64,000 nt of DNA from Ruminococcus sp. OA3 (GCF_022440845.1 NZ_JAKNTO010000001.1:3968001-4032000); one strand, 5' to 3'. Numbered from the stretch's first letter, positions 8,119 through 17,485 are shown. Numbers and translations: made by a program. The notes: generated from the letters alone by a model not told the origin.

Positions 8119-8976
8119 ATGAAACCTTTTGGCGAAGCCGGAATCCTGCTGAAAGATTCCGAATACTATATTAATTTCCCCTCTGATTTTGCTAAGGAAA
8201 ATCTGTTTTATACCGAGCAGGGAGGGCATTATCATTTAAACAGGCATTACGTTACCTCTCGTCCTCTCTCTAACTTCCGCTATTTCTCTTTTCAATATGT
8301 GGTACACGGTGAAATGCTGATCATTATCGATGGGAAAGAATATCTGCTGCACGATCATGAGATCGGAGTCATCGACACCTCCAAGGCTCATCTGTATGCA
8401 GCATGCAAGGATACAGAATTGCTGTTTGTACGTTTTCGCGGCAATCGTTCTCCGGAGCTTGTCTCCCGTATTCACGAGTATCAGCACGCATATACGCCAC
8501 CCCATATCAACCGCACACACCGCGCACTGATGGACATTGCAGAAGGATTCATTCAGCAGACACCGCTCTATGAGGAAATCATTTCCAGCCATATTCATAC
8601 GATTTTGAGTGACCTGCTCACATTGCAGCACGGTTCAGAAGCCGGCAGGGAATCTGTGATTGATCAATCCATTCATTACATCGAGGCGAACTACTATCTG
8701 CCTTTGACCGTACAGGAGCTTGCCGGTATGGCCTGCCTGAACGCCAGTTATTTTTCAGAAAAGTTCAAAAGCCAGACAGGGATCACACCTAAGCAGTATC
8801 TGATCCAGACACGGCTGAACGCTGCAAAAATACTTCTCAGAGATACAGACTGGAGTATCCGGGAAATCGCTGACAAAACGGGGTTTCAGAGTGATGCTTA
8901 TTTCTCAAACTATTTTCATAATCAGTTTCACAAAACACCTACCGAATACCGCAATCTTAAGATTCGCGGTATTTAA
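8119..8976 (+). CDS. AraC-family transcriptional regulator, predicted regulator of sulfatase/URO-D regulon
   Basis: A 285-aa regulator with an N-terminal AraC-type beta barrel (about 45-145, QYVVHGEMLIIIDGKEYLL) and a C-terminal AraC double helix-turn-helix (about 185-282: LTVQELAGMACLNASYFSEKF and IREIADKTGFQSDAYFSNYF). The start has AGGAG 9 bases upstream. A direct-repeat operator shared with two sulfatase genes lies 23 bp before its start codon, a position that would allow autorepression. It is followed by a terminator. It is the best candidate to bind all three sites because it is the only regulator adjacent to one. Confidence 0.9.
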   Translation: MKPFGEAGILLKDSEYYINFPSDFAKENLFYTEQGGHYHLNRHYVTSRPLSNFRYFSFQYVVHGEMLIIIDGKEYLLHDHEIGVIDTSKAHLYAACKDTELLFVRFRGNRSPELVSRIHEYQHAYTPPHINRTHRALMDIAEGFIQQTPLYEEIISSHIHTILSDLLTLQHGSEAGRESVIDQSIHYIEANYYLPLTVQELAGMACLNASYFSEKFKSQTGITPKQYLIQTRLNAAKILLRDTDWSIREIADKTGFQSDAYFSNYFHNQFHKTPTEYRNLKIRGI

Positions 8977-8989
8977 GATAAAGACAGTA

Positions 8990-9024
8990 AACGCAGATCC
9001 ACTGCCAACAGATCTGCGTTTTTC
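8990..9024 (+). terminator. Terminator after AraC gene
   Basis: AACGCAGATC (8990-8999) and GATCTGCGTT (9011-9020) form a perfect 10-bp stem followed by TTTC on the plus strand, 14 bp after the AraC stop codon. Confidence 0.85.
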
Positions 9025-9033
9025 TCCCGATTT

Positions 9034-9597
9034 TTATATACACCTGAGCAACCGTTCCATTTCACATACCCCTTTCTGCTGCGACTTAATGATCGCTCGT
9101 AGGATGGGCACAAGTTCCGGACAGATGTCGAACTGCAGTGCATTTTGAGACATACTGATCGCTCCTTTATGATGCGGAATCATTTCACGTATAAAATCGG
9201 CGTTAATATTATTGGTCGAGCAGGCATCCTGCATATGTGTGAACATGGTCTGCGTAATTTGCTGATAACTCTTGTGATAACGGCACAAGTCCTGCTGTGA
9301 ATTCCTAAGCTCAGCACAACGGTCCAGAATACTGAGCATATTCTGAATACTCATGGTCTGTTCTTCTATGATACCAATGGCGATATCCTGTAATGGTATA
9401 CAGGTTGTGTACTGCAGAATATTATAAGACATTTCAATGGCAGCCCTGTGGTGCGGAATCATCTGGACGATGAAGTTGTGTGAGAGACTGTCAGTGAGCT
9501 GTGCACCATCCATATCATCAATCATATTCTTCAGTATTTCATAATAACAGCAGAGATAAGACCTGGCAACATCACTGAACCTTTGCTGACTACGCAT
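9034..9597 (-). CDS. Tandem DUF305 protein
   Basis: A 187-aa protein with two copies of the DUF305 core, each centred on M-I-P-H-H: NFIVQMIPHHRAAIEMS (about 44-60) and DFIREMIPHHKGAISMS (about 135-151). DUF305 proteins are ferritin-like helical bundles and may bind metal through the His pair. Most family members are secreted or membrane-anchored; this one shows no signal peptide or membrane segment, so it is predicted to be cytoplasmic. Several Cys residues are present. AAGGAGG lies 11 bases before the ATG, a slightly long spacing. It follows the transporter cluster in the same direction, 87 bp after the TauE-like gene. Function unknown. Confidence 0.8.
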   Translation of the reverse strand: MRSQQRFSDVARSYLCCYYEILKNMIDDMDGAQLTDSLSHNFIVQMIPHHRAAIEMSYNILQYTTCIPLQDIAIGIIEEQTMSIQNMLSILDRCAELRNSQQDLCRYHKSYQQITQTMFTHMQDACSTNNINADFIREMIPHHKGAISMSQNALQFDICPELVPILRAIIKSQQKGVCEMERLLRCI

Positions 9598-9684
9598 TTC
9601 CTATTTGTCCTCCTTGCAACAGCTATATTTTTCGCTGCTAACATTATATGCCGGAGCAGTACAGCAGGTCACAAATTTCCAGTC

Positions 9685-10479
9685 TTAAAAAGGCGAAAGC
9701 ATTGCAAAGGCAGCCAGATTATAACAGTTGATCCCGACGATCAGTATCATCAGTATATACAGCAGTATTTCTACATTCCTGGAATCAATTCGCTTCGAAA
9801 TCTCCGCTCCTGCAAAGGCACCGGCAATGCCGCCCGCCATCATCAGCACCAGACTGCTGCCGGAAAATACGGGGACATTTCCTTTTGCAATTGCCGCAGC
9901 CAGATTGAAGGCCTGCGAGAACAGAATGATATAGATCGAATTCCTGGCTGCTGTCTTTGCATCCATGGAAAAGAAAAAAAACAGCACCGCAACATTGACG
10001 GGCCCCCCTCCTATACCGAGAAATGAAGAGACTGTGCCCAGAAAAACACCAATAACCAGACACACCGCAATACTTTCCACCCGCAGCGTACGCAGCCGGT
10101 TCTTTTTTATTACATAGACCAGCACCATGACCGTCGTAGCCAGCAGCAGTGCCGTCTGTATGAATCCCAGCATATTTTCATCTGCAAACTGCCGGCGTAC
10201 CAGGTCAAACAATGTTTTCCCAATCAATCCCCCGACAGCTGCACCGGCGGCAAGCGGTGTACTTGTCTTAACCATAAGTTTCACACCGTCATTCCTTCCT
10301 CTGAGCAGGGATGCCGCCGACATACCGAGCACAGTGCAGCCGGACAGAAAACTGACCGTGCTCACAGGTAGGATTCCAAATGCGTCAAGCACCGGTTTTA
10401 TGATAACCCCTCCCCCAAATCCTGCTACCGCACCGACTGCCGATGCGAGCAGGCTTACTGCAAATAAGACAAATGCCAT
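9685..10479 (-). CDS. TSUP (TauE/SafE) family membrane permease
   Basis: A 264-aa integral membrane protein with about eight hydrophobic segments. The two repeated family motifs are visible: GAVAGFGGGVIIKPVLDAFG near the N-terminus and SSFLGIGGGPVNVAVLFFFF in the middle. The TSUP family exports sulfite, sulfoacetate or related organosulfur anions. It starts 7 bp after the ATPase stop, so it is in the transporter operon. Together with a SsuABC-like importer and sulfatases nearby, sulfur-oxyanion export is a reasonable inference. Confidence 0.88.
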   Translation of the reverse strand: MAFVLFAVSLLASAVGAVAGFGGGVIIKPVLDAFGILPVSTVSFLSGCTVLGMSAASLLRGRNDGVKLMVKTSTPLAAGAAVGGLIGKTLFDLVRRQFADENMLGFIQTALLLATTVMVLVYVIKKNRLRTLRVESIAVCLVIGVFLGTVSSFLGIGGGPVNVAVLFFFFSMDAKTAARNSIYIILFSQAFNLAAAIAKGNVPVFSGSSLVLMMAGGIAGAFAGAEISKRIDSRNVEILLYILMILIVGINCYNLAAFAMLSPF

Positions 10480-10486
10480 GAGCTGC

Positions 10487-11233
10487 TCACCACCATTTAA
10501 TCATTTCTGTCACATGATCTCTCAATTTTACAAACTCAAGGGACATGACATCCCGCGGCCTGGGCAGCGTATTTTCTATCACAGTTTTCACATGACACGG
10601 TTTATTCGTCAGCACCATGATATGTTCACTCAGGTAAACTGCCTCCTCCACATTATGCGTAATAAACAAAACGGTAGTCCCGGTCTTTTTCCACAGTTTT
10701 ACAAGTTCATCCTCCAGCTTAAAACGCAGATCAATATCCAGCTGTCCATACGGTTCATCCATCAACAGAATTTCCGGCTTCGTAGCAAATGCACGCGCGA
10801 TTCCAATCCTCTGGTTCATACTTGTCGAGACCTGCTGCGGATAGAAATTACGAAAATCAGACAATCCTACGATTTCCAGCATCTCATCTGCCAGTTCCTT
10901 TTTCTCCGCCTTCGGAACTTTTTTGATATCCAGACCAAATTCGACATTCTGTTCGATTGTAAGCCACGGCATCGCTGAAAACTCCTGAAATATGTATGAA
11001 ATATTGTGCTTTTGCAGATTGACCTCCTCGCCGTTTACAAGGATCTGTCCGGCAGTGATATCGTACAGTTTCGTTACACTGTTCAGAAAAGTGGTCTTTC
11101 CACATCCGGTTGGCCCGACAATACAGAGGAATTCCCCTTCCTCCACATCGAACGAGATATCATCCAGGACTGTAAGATCCCCAAACCTTTTCGTCAGATG
11201 ATCTACCTGAATTTTAATTTTTTTATCAGCCAT
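10487..11233 (-). CDS. ABC transporter ATPase with degenerate signature motif (SsuB/TauB-like)
   Basis: A 248-aa nucleotide-binding subunit of the nitrate/sulfonate/taurine class. Walker A is GPTGCGKTT (40-48), the Q-loop is IFQE (81-84), Walker B is ILLMDEP (155-161) and the switch His is in LFITHN. The LSGGQ signature is replaced by VSTSM (135-139) and the D-loop region reads YGQLD, so this subunit probably lacks a normal signature half-site. The neighbouring ATPase is canonical. With two different permeases in the operon, a heteromeric transporter with one degenerate ATP site is likely. Confidence 0.92.
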   Translation of the reverse strand: MADKKIKIQVDHLTKRFGDLTVLDDISFDVEEGEFLCIVGPTGCGKTTFLNSVTKLYDITAGQILVNGEEVNLQKHNISYIFQEFSAMPWLTIEQNVEFGLDIKKVPKAEKKELADEMLEIVGLSDFRNFYPQQVSTSMNQRIGIARAFATKPEILLMDEPYGQLDIDLRFKLEDELVKLWKKTGTTVLFITHNVEEAVYLSEHIMVLTNKPCHVKTVIENTLPRPRDVMSLEFVKLRDHVTEMIKWW

Positions 11234-11247
11234 ATTTACCTCCCGTA

Positions 11248-12033
11248 TTAAAGCGTATGATCCACAACACTGTTGATCTCGCGGCGCAGCTCCAGAAATT
11301 CAGGATCAATATAGCTTCTTGGCCTCGGCAGATTGATCTCATACTCCGCTTTTACATTGGTAGGGCAGTTGCGAATCACAATGATCCTGTCTGCCACATA
11401 GACCGCCTCCTCAATATTATTCGTGACAAAGATAACCGTCCGTTTCTCTGCTTCCCATATCCTGATGATCTCATCCTGCATCAGGTAACGGGTCTGTGCA
11501 TCAAGGGCGCCGAACGGTTCATCCATCAGGATCACATCGGGCTCATTGCAGTATGCTCTGGCAATGCCAACGCGCTGCTTCATGCCTCCGGATATCTGAA
11601 TGGGGTAATGATTCTCAAATCCTTTCAGACCTACCAGATCAATATAATACTGTGCCCTTTCGCGGCGTGTCTTTTTATCTACCCCTTTCATCCGCAGACC
11701 GTATTCCACATTTCCCATGACGGTCAGCCACGGGAATATGGCAAGATTTTGAAACACCATGCCCCTGGAAGGGGCCGGTCCATGAATCCCTTTTCCTTTC
11801 ATTTCAATCGTACCAGCAGTCGGCTCCTGGAAACCTGCGATCATATTTAAAATTGTGGTCTTCCCGCATTGTCCCGGGCCGAACAGTACCAGGAATTCAT
11901 TTTCTCTGACATTAAGATTGAGATCCCAAACAACTTTAAATACGCCTCCCTCTTTGACTTTTTCAAATTCTTTATCCACATGTTTCAGCATAATAAAGTT
12001 CTCATCTATCTTCCGCGTTTGTTCCATCTGCAT
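11248..12033 (-). CDS. ABC transporter ATPase, canonical (SsuB/TauB-like)
   Basis: A 261-aa nucleotide-binding subunit. Walker A is GPGQCGKTT (52-60), the signature is ISGGM (147-151), Walker B is VILMDEP, and the C-terminal region resembles nitrate/taurine ATPases. GAGG lies 8 bases before ATG 12033, and the gene overlaps the 3' end of the permease gene by 28 bases, so translation is probably coupled. It supplies the complete motifs that the second ATPase lacks. Confidence 0.92.
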   Translation of the reverse strand: MQMEQTRKIDENFIMLKHVDKEFEKVKEGGVFKVVWDLNLNVRENEFLVLFGPGQCGKTTILNMIAGFQEPTAGTIEMKGKGIHGPAPSRGMVFQNLAIFPWLTVMGNVEYGLRMKGVDKKTRRERAQYYIDLVGLKGFENHYPIQISGGMKQRVGIARAYCNEPDVILMDEPFGALDAQTRYLMQDEIIRIWEAEKRTVIFVTNNIEEAVYVADRIIVIRNCPTNVKAEYEINLPRPRSYIDPEFLELRREINSVVDHTL

Positions 12034-12791
12034 AACACATCCTCAACTTTCCTTATCAACAGTGCCAATATCAGTCCGATCACCGCAATGACCAGGATTC
12101 CCACCAGAATCTGTGTCATGTTGTTGTTTTGCTGTCCTGTCACCACGATCCATCCGATACCGCTCGATGAGCGGACCAGCTCTGCTGCTACGACAGACGA
12201 CCATGCCGAAGCCACGCCGATCTGAAGCCCCGCCGATATTGCCGGTACAGAAGCCGGAATGACGATTGTGAAAAACAGCTGCCGGTTATTGCAGCCGAGC
12301 ATCTGCGCTGCATCTACGATGGAATGATCTACAGACTTGGCTCCGTGATAGGCATTCTGCACAATGCTCATAAAAGCTCCTATGAATACCAGTGTATATT
12401 TCGCAAATTCACCGATTCCACACCACAGGATCACCAGCGGAATCCACGCAAGCGTGGGTATCGGGCGGACCAGTTCAAAAAGAGGCCGCATAAAGGATTC
12501 AAACTTCGGATACCATCCCATCGCAAGTCCCAGTGCAATTCCCAGTACTGTCGCCGTGATAAATCCTACTGCCCATCTTGACAGCGTGATCAGCACATGG
12601 TAAACCATGACATTTTTCCCTATCGGTTCTACAAATGATCCGAAAAATTTACGCAGAACTTCAAACGGTCCGGGCATTACCTGACTGAAAGTAGGGTTCA
12701 TGGCCGCCAGCTGCCAAATCATGATCAGAACCGCAAAAGATATCACCCCCGCGGCCAGCTTCTGCCAGAATTTCGCTTTTCTCAAAGTCAT
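12006..12791 (-). CDS. ABC transporter permease (SsuC/TauC-like)
   Basis: A 261-aa membrane subunit with about six transmembrane helices and the EAA loop (AAQMLGCNNRQLFFTIVIPASVPAISAGLQIG) that contacts the ATPases. The start at 12791 makes a TGATG overlap with the upstream permease; an ATG at 12797 is also possible. It belongs to the sulfonate/nitrate/taurine permease group by its conserved RPIPTLAWIPLVILW segment. Confidence 0.93.
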   Translation of the reverse strand: MTLRKAKFWQKLAAGVISFAVLIMIWQLAAMNPTFSQVMPGPFEVLRKFFGSFVEPIGKNVMVYHVLITLSRWAVGFITATVLGIALGLAMGWYPKFESFMRPLFELVRPIPTLAWIPLVILWCGIGEFAKYTLVFIGAFMSIVQNAYHGAKSVDHSIVDAAQMLGCNNRQLFFTIVIPASVPAISAGLQIGVASAWSSVVAAELVRSSSGIGWIVVTGQQNNNMTQILVGILVIAVIGLILALLIRKVEDVLCRWNKRGR

Positions 12792-13594
12792 CACCATCTT
12801 CCCCCTTTCATCAGCTGCCGTTCCAGAAGTGTCAGCAGATATCCGAGCGCTGCCCCTATCAGTCCTACACAGATCATGGCGGCTATAATGATATCCGGAC
12901 GGTAGATTCCGCGGCACAGATTGATCAGATATCCAAGTCCTGCCGTAGCTGCCAGCATTTCTGCCCCTATAATTGTCGACCAGGCAACCCCAAGACCGAC
13001 ACGCATTCCGGTCAGTACAAACGGAATCGATGATGGGATAGCTATTTTGCGGAGAATCTCAAACTTCGTGGCGCCAAAGGTCTGTCCAACCCAGATGTGA
13101 ACCTCTTTCGTCTGCTTAATACCGGTATAAGTATTTACCAGAGCCGGTCCGAAGGTTGCCAGTGCAATCACGATCACCTTCGGCAACATACCGATACCGA
13201 AGAGAAGAATAAACAGCGGTGTCCATGCAATCCCCGGAATCGGTCTGATAAAATCGAAAATCGGATTGATAAACATATCCGCCTTCTCATACCAGCCCAT
13301 AAATATCCCAAGCGGCACTCCCACCAGGCAGCCAATGATATAACCAATCAACGTAATTTTGAGACTCGCCCACAGATGCATCTGCATCGTGGCTCCGTCG
13401 GGATTCCTGTTTGAAAATTTGTCGATCAGTGTACGCAGTACTTTCATTGGCCCGGGCAGTACATTTTCCTTGATGGTTCCGAGACTCCCCTCCGTAAACA
13501 GCCACCAGATACAGAAAAACAATACAAGCGACAAGACCGACAGCCAGATATAAGACTGTTTCTTTTTTCTCTTTTTAGCTTTCTCAGCAGGCAT
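12791..13594 (-). CDS. ABC transporter permease (SsuC/TauC-like)
   Basis: A 267-aa paralogue of the next gene, with a very basic cytoplasmic N-terminus (KAKKRKKK), about six membrane helices, the RPIPGIAWTPLFILLFGIG segment and the EAA loop GATKFEILRKIAIPSSIPFVL. ATG 13594 has GGGAGGG 6 bases upstream; sequence further upstream is not conserved. Two different permeases plus two different ATPases imply a fully heteromeric membrane core. Confidence 0.93.
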   Translation of the reverse strand: MPAEKAKKRKKKQSYIWLSVLSLVLFFCIWWLFTEGSLGTIKENVLPGPMKVLRTLIDKFSNRNPDGATMQMHLWASLKITLIGYIIGCLVGVPLGIFMGWYEKADMFINPIFDFIRPIPGIAWTPLFILLFGIGMLPKVIVIALATFGPALVNTYTGIKQTKEVHIWVGQTFGATKFEILRKIAIPSSIPFVLTGMRVGLGVAWSTIIGAEMLAATAGLGYLINLCRGIYRPDIIIAAMICVGLIGAALGYLLTLLERQLMKGGRW

Positions 13595-13656
13595 AATAAA
13601 CCCTCCCGTCTTAACCCGTTGTTTGTCGTGGAAGCTGCCCACGGCATTGTGAATAT

Positions 13657-14802
13657 TTAATATCCTTCCGGCATCTCAACTGTAATGGAAACGCCCGTTG
13701 CCTCTTCCAGCAGATCCTTATTGATGCTCTTAGCCACTGCATCTGCACTTCCTTCATCCAGCAGACCCAGTTTGGTCAGCTCAATCGCCGAGAATACCAC
13801 ATGATTTCCATATTTAAGGTCCTTCAGTTTTTCATAAGAATACAGGTCACGGACATTGATTTCTGTCCACATCTCATCTTCTGTATACTCCGTTCCCATC
13901 TCTTTAAAAAATTCCATTCCCTGGTCAAATTCCAGCTGTTCATCGTTCTGAATCTCGTCCAGTGCTTTGAATACCGCTTTCAGTGTGAGTACAATGTCAT
14001 CACGGTTGCTCTTTAGATAGTCATTCGGCACAATCACTGTTGATCCGGTTCCGACACCCGTGATTCCCTCATACGTTCCCAGACATACCATACCCGCCGC
14101 TTCAGCTGCCGCACAGTAATTCATAGTTAATGCTGCTCCATCAACCTCACCGCTGATCAGTGCATTATAGCAGGATGCCGCATCCATGCTCACAAGATTA
14201 TAATCTTTTTGTCCCAGATTTGCATAATAAGAATCCACCATGATCTGCTGAACAGTTCCCAGCGTCACGCCAAAGCTCAGTCCGGCTGCCGTCTCAGCAT
14301 TACCGTAGACATCCGGATTTTCTTTACTGTATTCCCCCTGCACATCAGCAACAGGACACTCGGGATCTACATAAACGGCAAGCCCTTTTCCGTCATCACA
14401 GTCTGCAACCATTGTGTAATCTCCCGTGGCCAGTGCATACACGCCTGCAAATCCGTTAAACCCAATCTCTGCTTCTCCTGCAGAAAGCGCTTCATTTTCC
14501 AGTGTTCCATTTACAAAATATGTGATATTCGTCTTTAATCCCAGTTCATCAAAATACCCCATTTTGTCAGCATACCATACCGCCAGACCGTCTGTGTTAA
14601 TCAGCGCCGCAATATGAATGGTATCCCCGCTCGGCGTCAATTCGCCGTCTTTTTTCTCATCGGGTGCCGTTTCCGCAGCCTCATTCTCACTGGTCGCTCC
14701 AGGTTCTTCCTTAGCTTCTTCTTTTTTCCCCCCGCACGCACACAATGCCGTTGCCATTGCCAGAACCAGCAATAAACTGATTATTTTTTTCATACCTTTC
14801 AT
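13657..14802 (-). CDS. Substrate-binding lipoprotein of SsuA/NMT1 type
   Basis: A 381-aa secreted lipoprotein. The signal peptide has a lipobox ending in LCACGG (lipid-modified Cys at about residue 22-24), followed by an acidic Glu/Thr-rich linker to about residue 55, then a periplasmic-binding fold of the nitrate/sulfonate/taurine (NMT1/SsuA) class, starting at HIAALINTDGLAVWYADKMG. AGGAGG lies 7 bases before ATG 14802. It is the first transporter gene, so it defines the substrate, probably a small organic anion; the exact ligand cannot be read. Confidence 0.9.
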   Translation of the reverse strand: MKGMKKIISLLLVLAMATALCACGGKKEEAKEEPGATSENEAAETAPDEKKDGELTPSGDTIHIAALINTDGLAVWYADKMGYFDELGLKTNITYFVNGTLENEALSAGEAEIGFNGFAGVYALATGDYTMVADCDDGKGLAVYVDPECPVADVQGEYSKENPDVYGNAETAAGLSFGVTLGTVQQIMVDSYYANLGQKDYNLVSMDAASCYNALISGEVDGAALTMNYCAAAEAAGMVCLGTYEGITGVGTGSTVIVPNDYLKSNRDDIVLTLKAVFKALDEIQNDEQLEFDQGMEFFKEMGTEYTEDEMWTEINVRDLYSYEKLKDLKYGNHVVFSAIELTKLGLLDEGSADAVAKSINKDLLEEATGVSITVEMPEGY

Positions 14803-14879
14803 TTGTCATCCTCCTATACATGATATTGTTTTATTTACAAAGCTGTTATCGCTTCATAAATCTGTCTTACACCCCGCAC

Positions 14880-15890
14880 TCACTTTACTGACTCCCTCAC
14901 AACAAGTTTTGGGGTTATCATAATCTGCCTCGCCTCGCCTTCCCGGGTCAGCAGGTCTATCGTATGTGTTATAATCTCCTGAACATCAAACGCAACCGTT
15001 GTCAGATGCGGTCTCCACCACTTACACATTGGAATATCATTGATACCGATAACACTGATATCATCCGGAACCTTCAGTCCACGCTCCTGCAGCGCAGCTA
15101 TCATACCGATTGCAGCTGCATCATTTGCAGCAAGAACCGCTGTACATTTCCTGAATGTATCAATATGGTCTTCTGCCGCCGCATATCCCCCTTCAAATGT
15201 AATCGGACTTACTCCACTCCCCGCACTGACTTCCCGGACACTGCAGTCCCCGGGCAGCGCCCCGCGAAATCCGCTGCATCTGCTGTTGTTGGACTGATCC
15301 TTCGGATTCACCTGCAGCGCGAGCCGTCGGTGCCCACGCTGATATAGAAATTCAGCCGCAATTCTTCCCGCACCCCTGAAATCCAGCTCTATGATATTGA
15401 CATTCTGTCTATGATAATAGTGGTTATCTTCTGTCATATCATAAAGACACACAAACGGAATTTCTTTTTCAAACAGGATCTGCAGGCTGTCTTCTTCATA
15501 AAACTTGTCAGTAGCAACCAAAATTATGTTGTCCATCTGTCTCTGCCCGATCAGCCGGTTGAGCGTGGCCTTTGTCGTGTCTTCACAGGCATATACCGGG
15601 AGTGTCGTGAATCCTTTCCCCTGCAGCTGTGTATGCAGCTTAGAATAGATGCTGGACCAGAACAGATTCCTGTCGAACCCTACAAAATAGTCTGAGAGAA
15701 AAACTCCAACTCTGTTCAGTTTCTGTGTTTTTAAACTTTTAGCGTTGCCATCCAGTTCAAAATTATAGGCACGGGCAAGTGCCATCACTTTCTGTCGTTT
15801 TCTGTCAGAAACATTTTCACAGTTATTCAAAACCCGGGAGACTGTCGACTGCGACACTCCTGCCAACGCGGCAAGCTCTCTGGATGTCAT
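14880..15890 (-). CDS. LacI-family transcriptional regulator
   Basis: A 336-aa regulator. It has the N-terminal LacI helix-turn-helix (TSRELAALAGVSQSTVSRVL, residues 2-21) with the hinge helix after it and a periplasmic-binding-like sensor domain (about 60-330), including NDAAAIGMIAALQERGLKVPDD and VIGINDI. It is 77 bp upstream of the transporter operon in the same direction, so it likely controls uptake. The binding-site weakness (no strong SD) suggests low expression. Confidence 0.92.
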   Translation of the reverse strand: MTSRELAALAGVSQSTVSRVLNNCENVSDRKRQKVMALARAYNFELDGNAKSLKTQKLNRVGVFLSDYFVGFDRNLFWSSIYSKLHTQLQGKGFTTLPVYACEDTTKATLNRLIGQRQMDNIILVATDKFYEEDSLQILFEKEIPFVCLYDMTEDNHYYHRQNVNIIELDFRGAGRIAAEFLYQRGHRRLALQVNPKDQSNNSRCSGFRGALPGDCSVREVSAGSGVSPITFEGGYAAAEDHIDTFRKCTAVLAANDAAAIGMIAALQERGLKVPDDISVIGINDIPMCKWWRPHLTTVAFDVQEIITHTIDLLTREGEARQIMITPKLVVRESVK

Positions 15891-15961
15891 GTTATATCCC
15901 GCTTTCTTAAAACTTCTATTCTACTATCGGACGTCTTAATCCGAATACGTATTCAGCCGCA

Positions 15962-17485
15962 TCAAATACCCAGCCGCTCAAACTGTTCCCCCGGCGCATC
16001 GCACTCCTGCATGCAGTCTCTTAACTGCCTGATATATTTGCGCTCCAGTTTTTCATCTGAAATGGGATATTCCTGAAGATAATCTTCTTTTATATGAAAC
16101 AGAAGATTGTCCCCGTTATATTGGGACCGGCAAGAGAACTCCTGCGAAGGATTTCTGAAGTTAATGATGTCAGCCGGTATTTTATATACCGGATAGTTCG
16201 TCCAGGATAAAAATCTTCCCATCTCAATTTTGTCATAGTCTGTTTTACTGACCGCATCGTCCGCTCCAAAGTACTGTCTGAGAATGCTCGGCACGGCTGT
16301 GTAAACATTTAACGGCCGGTTTCTGTCGTCTTTGGCTGCTTTGATATACACATAAGTTCCGTCTGTATAGCCAACCTGTTTTCCAAAGTATCCAAAGATG
16401 GTTCCGCTTCTGACCTGCCTGGCCTCCCTGTCCAGGACCGGCATCAGACTTTTCCCGTGCAGCGGATAATGAAGTTTTTTGTCAGCCCCAAAGTAATCCA
16501 GCATAGTCGGCATCACGTCAATGTTCTGTGTCAGCGCCTGACTCCGCCCCGCTTCACACCCGGGTTTACAGATGATCAGCGGTATATGGAATACCTCGTT
16601 GTACGGTGCCATATAATTTTTTGCCATATATCCGTGTTCCCCCAGATGGAATCCATGGTCCGTCGTAAATATTACCATCGTATCCTTCCACATGCCATAT
16701 GCATCCAATACGTCCAGGATTTCACCAATATGGGCGTCTGTCATCGTCATCAATGCCTTACACCGGTTTTTCAGATGCTGCGTCTCTTCCCGTGTGAAAA
16801 TATTCGGCTGATAATCGGGGTGATTCACATCAAAACCAATATAATCTTTTTCATAGAGGTCCAGATATTTCTCAGGAACGTCATATGGCTCATGCGGGTC
16901 AAATGCTTCCACCCAAAGCATAAAATTATCAGCCTGATGATTTTGCTCCAGCCATTCTGCAGCACTGCTCAACGTCTTGACACTCGGATAATCTTTTTCC
17001 GTTTTTAGTCTCTGTCTGTTTGCCTCCTCTGACGCAGAATATTCTCCCTTGAATCCCTTCGGTCTTACTTCTTTTCGAATCCCTCCCTGGTCAGGGGGCA
17101 CACACCACGAATCTCCTTCCTGTCCTCTGAACACTTCCCATGCAGTAAATCCTTTCGTATAGTTTTCGCCTCCCGGAATCAAATAATGAGAGTGATCGCT
17201 GAACATCATCGTATGTACATTTTTTTCAGCCAATACATTCTGAAGCGTCTGCTCATAAGGTTCGATCGCCCCCCATGGCTTTTCCAGAAAATTCAGCCGC
17301 CCGGTCATAATGTCCTTTCGCGCCGGCATGCAGGGCGCGCTCCCACACCAGTGATTATCAAAAACCATTCCTTTTTGTGCCAGGCGGTCCAGATTGGGCA
17401 TCTGAGCCGTCTCTGCCGGATTGCTGTTATAGATATCCAGCATCCTGCGGTTCACTGTGTCACATAAAATAAATACTGTCTTCAT
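15962..17485 (-). CDS. Cys-type sulfatase
   Basis: A 507-aa alkaline-phosphatase-superfamily sulfatase. The signature is CMPAR (Cys52 to Arg56), the site where Cys is converted to formylglycine. Metal-binding residues are visible near the N-terminus (FILCDT) and later in TMVIFTTDHGFHLGEHG (Asp-His). The C-terminal part has the usual smaller subdomain. There is no signal peptide, so it acts in the cytoplasm on an imported sulfate ester. Cys-type enzymes in anaerobes need a radical-SAM maturase, which is not in this window. The shared AraC-type operator lies 94 bp upstream of the start. Confidence 0.93.
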   Translation of the reverse strand: MKTVFILCDTVNRRMLDIYNSNPAETAQMPNLDRLAQKGMVFDNHWCGSAPCMPARKDIMTGRLNFLEKPWGAIEPYEQTLQNVLAEKNVHTMMFSDHSHYLIPGGENYTKGFTAWEVFRGQEGDSWCVPPDQGGIRKEVRPKGFKGEYSASEEANRQRLKTEKDYPSVKTLSSAAEWLEQNHQADNFMLWVEAFDPHEPYDVPEKYLDLYEKDYIGFDVNHPDYQPNIFTREETQHLKNRCKALMTMTDAHIGEILDVLDAYGMWKDTMVIFTTDHGFHLGEHGYMAKNYMAPYNEVFHIPLIICKPGCEAGRSQALTQNIDVMPTMLDYFGADKKLHYPLHGKSLMPVLDREARQVRSGTIFGYFGKQVGYTDGTYVYIKAAKDDRNRPLNVYTAVPSILRQYFGADDAVSKTDYDKIEMGRFLSWTNYPVYKIPADIINFRNPSQEFSCRSQYNGDNLLFHIKEDYLQEYPISDEKLERKYIRQLRDCMQECDAPGEQFERLGI

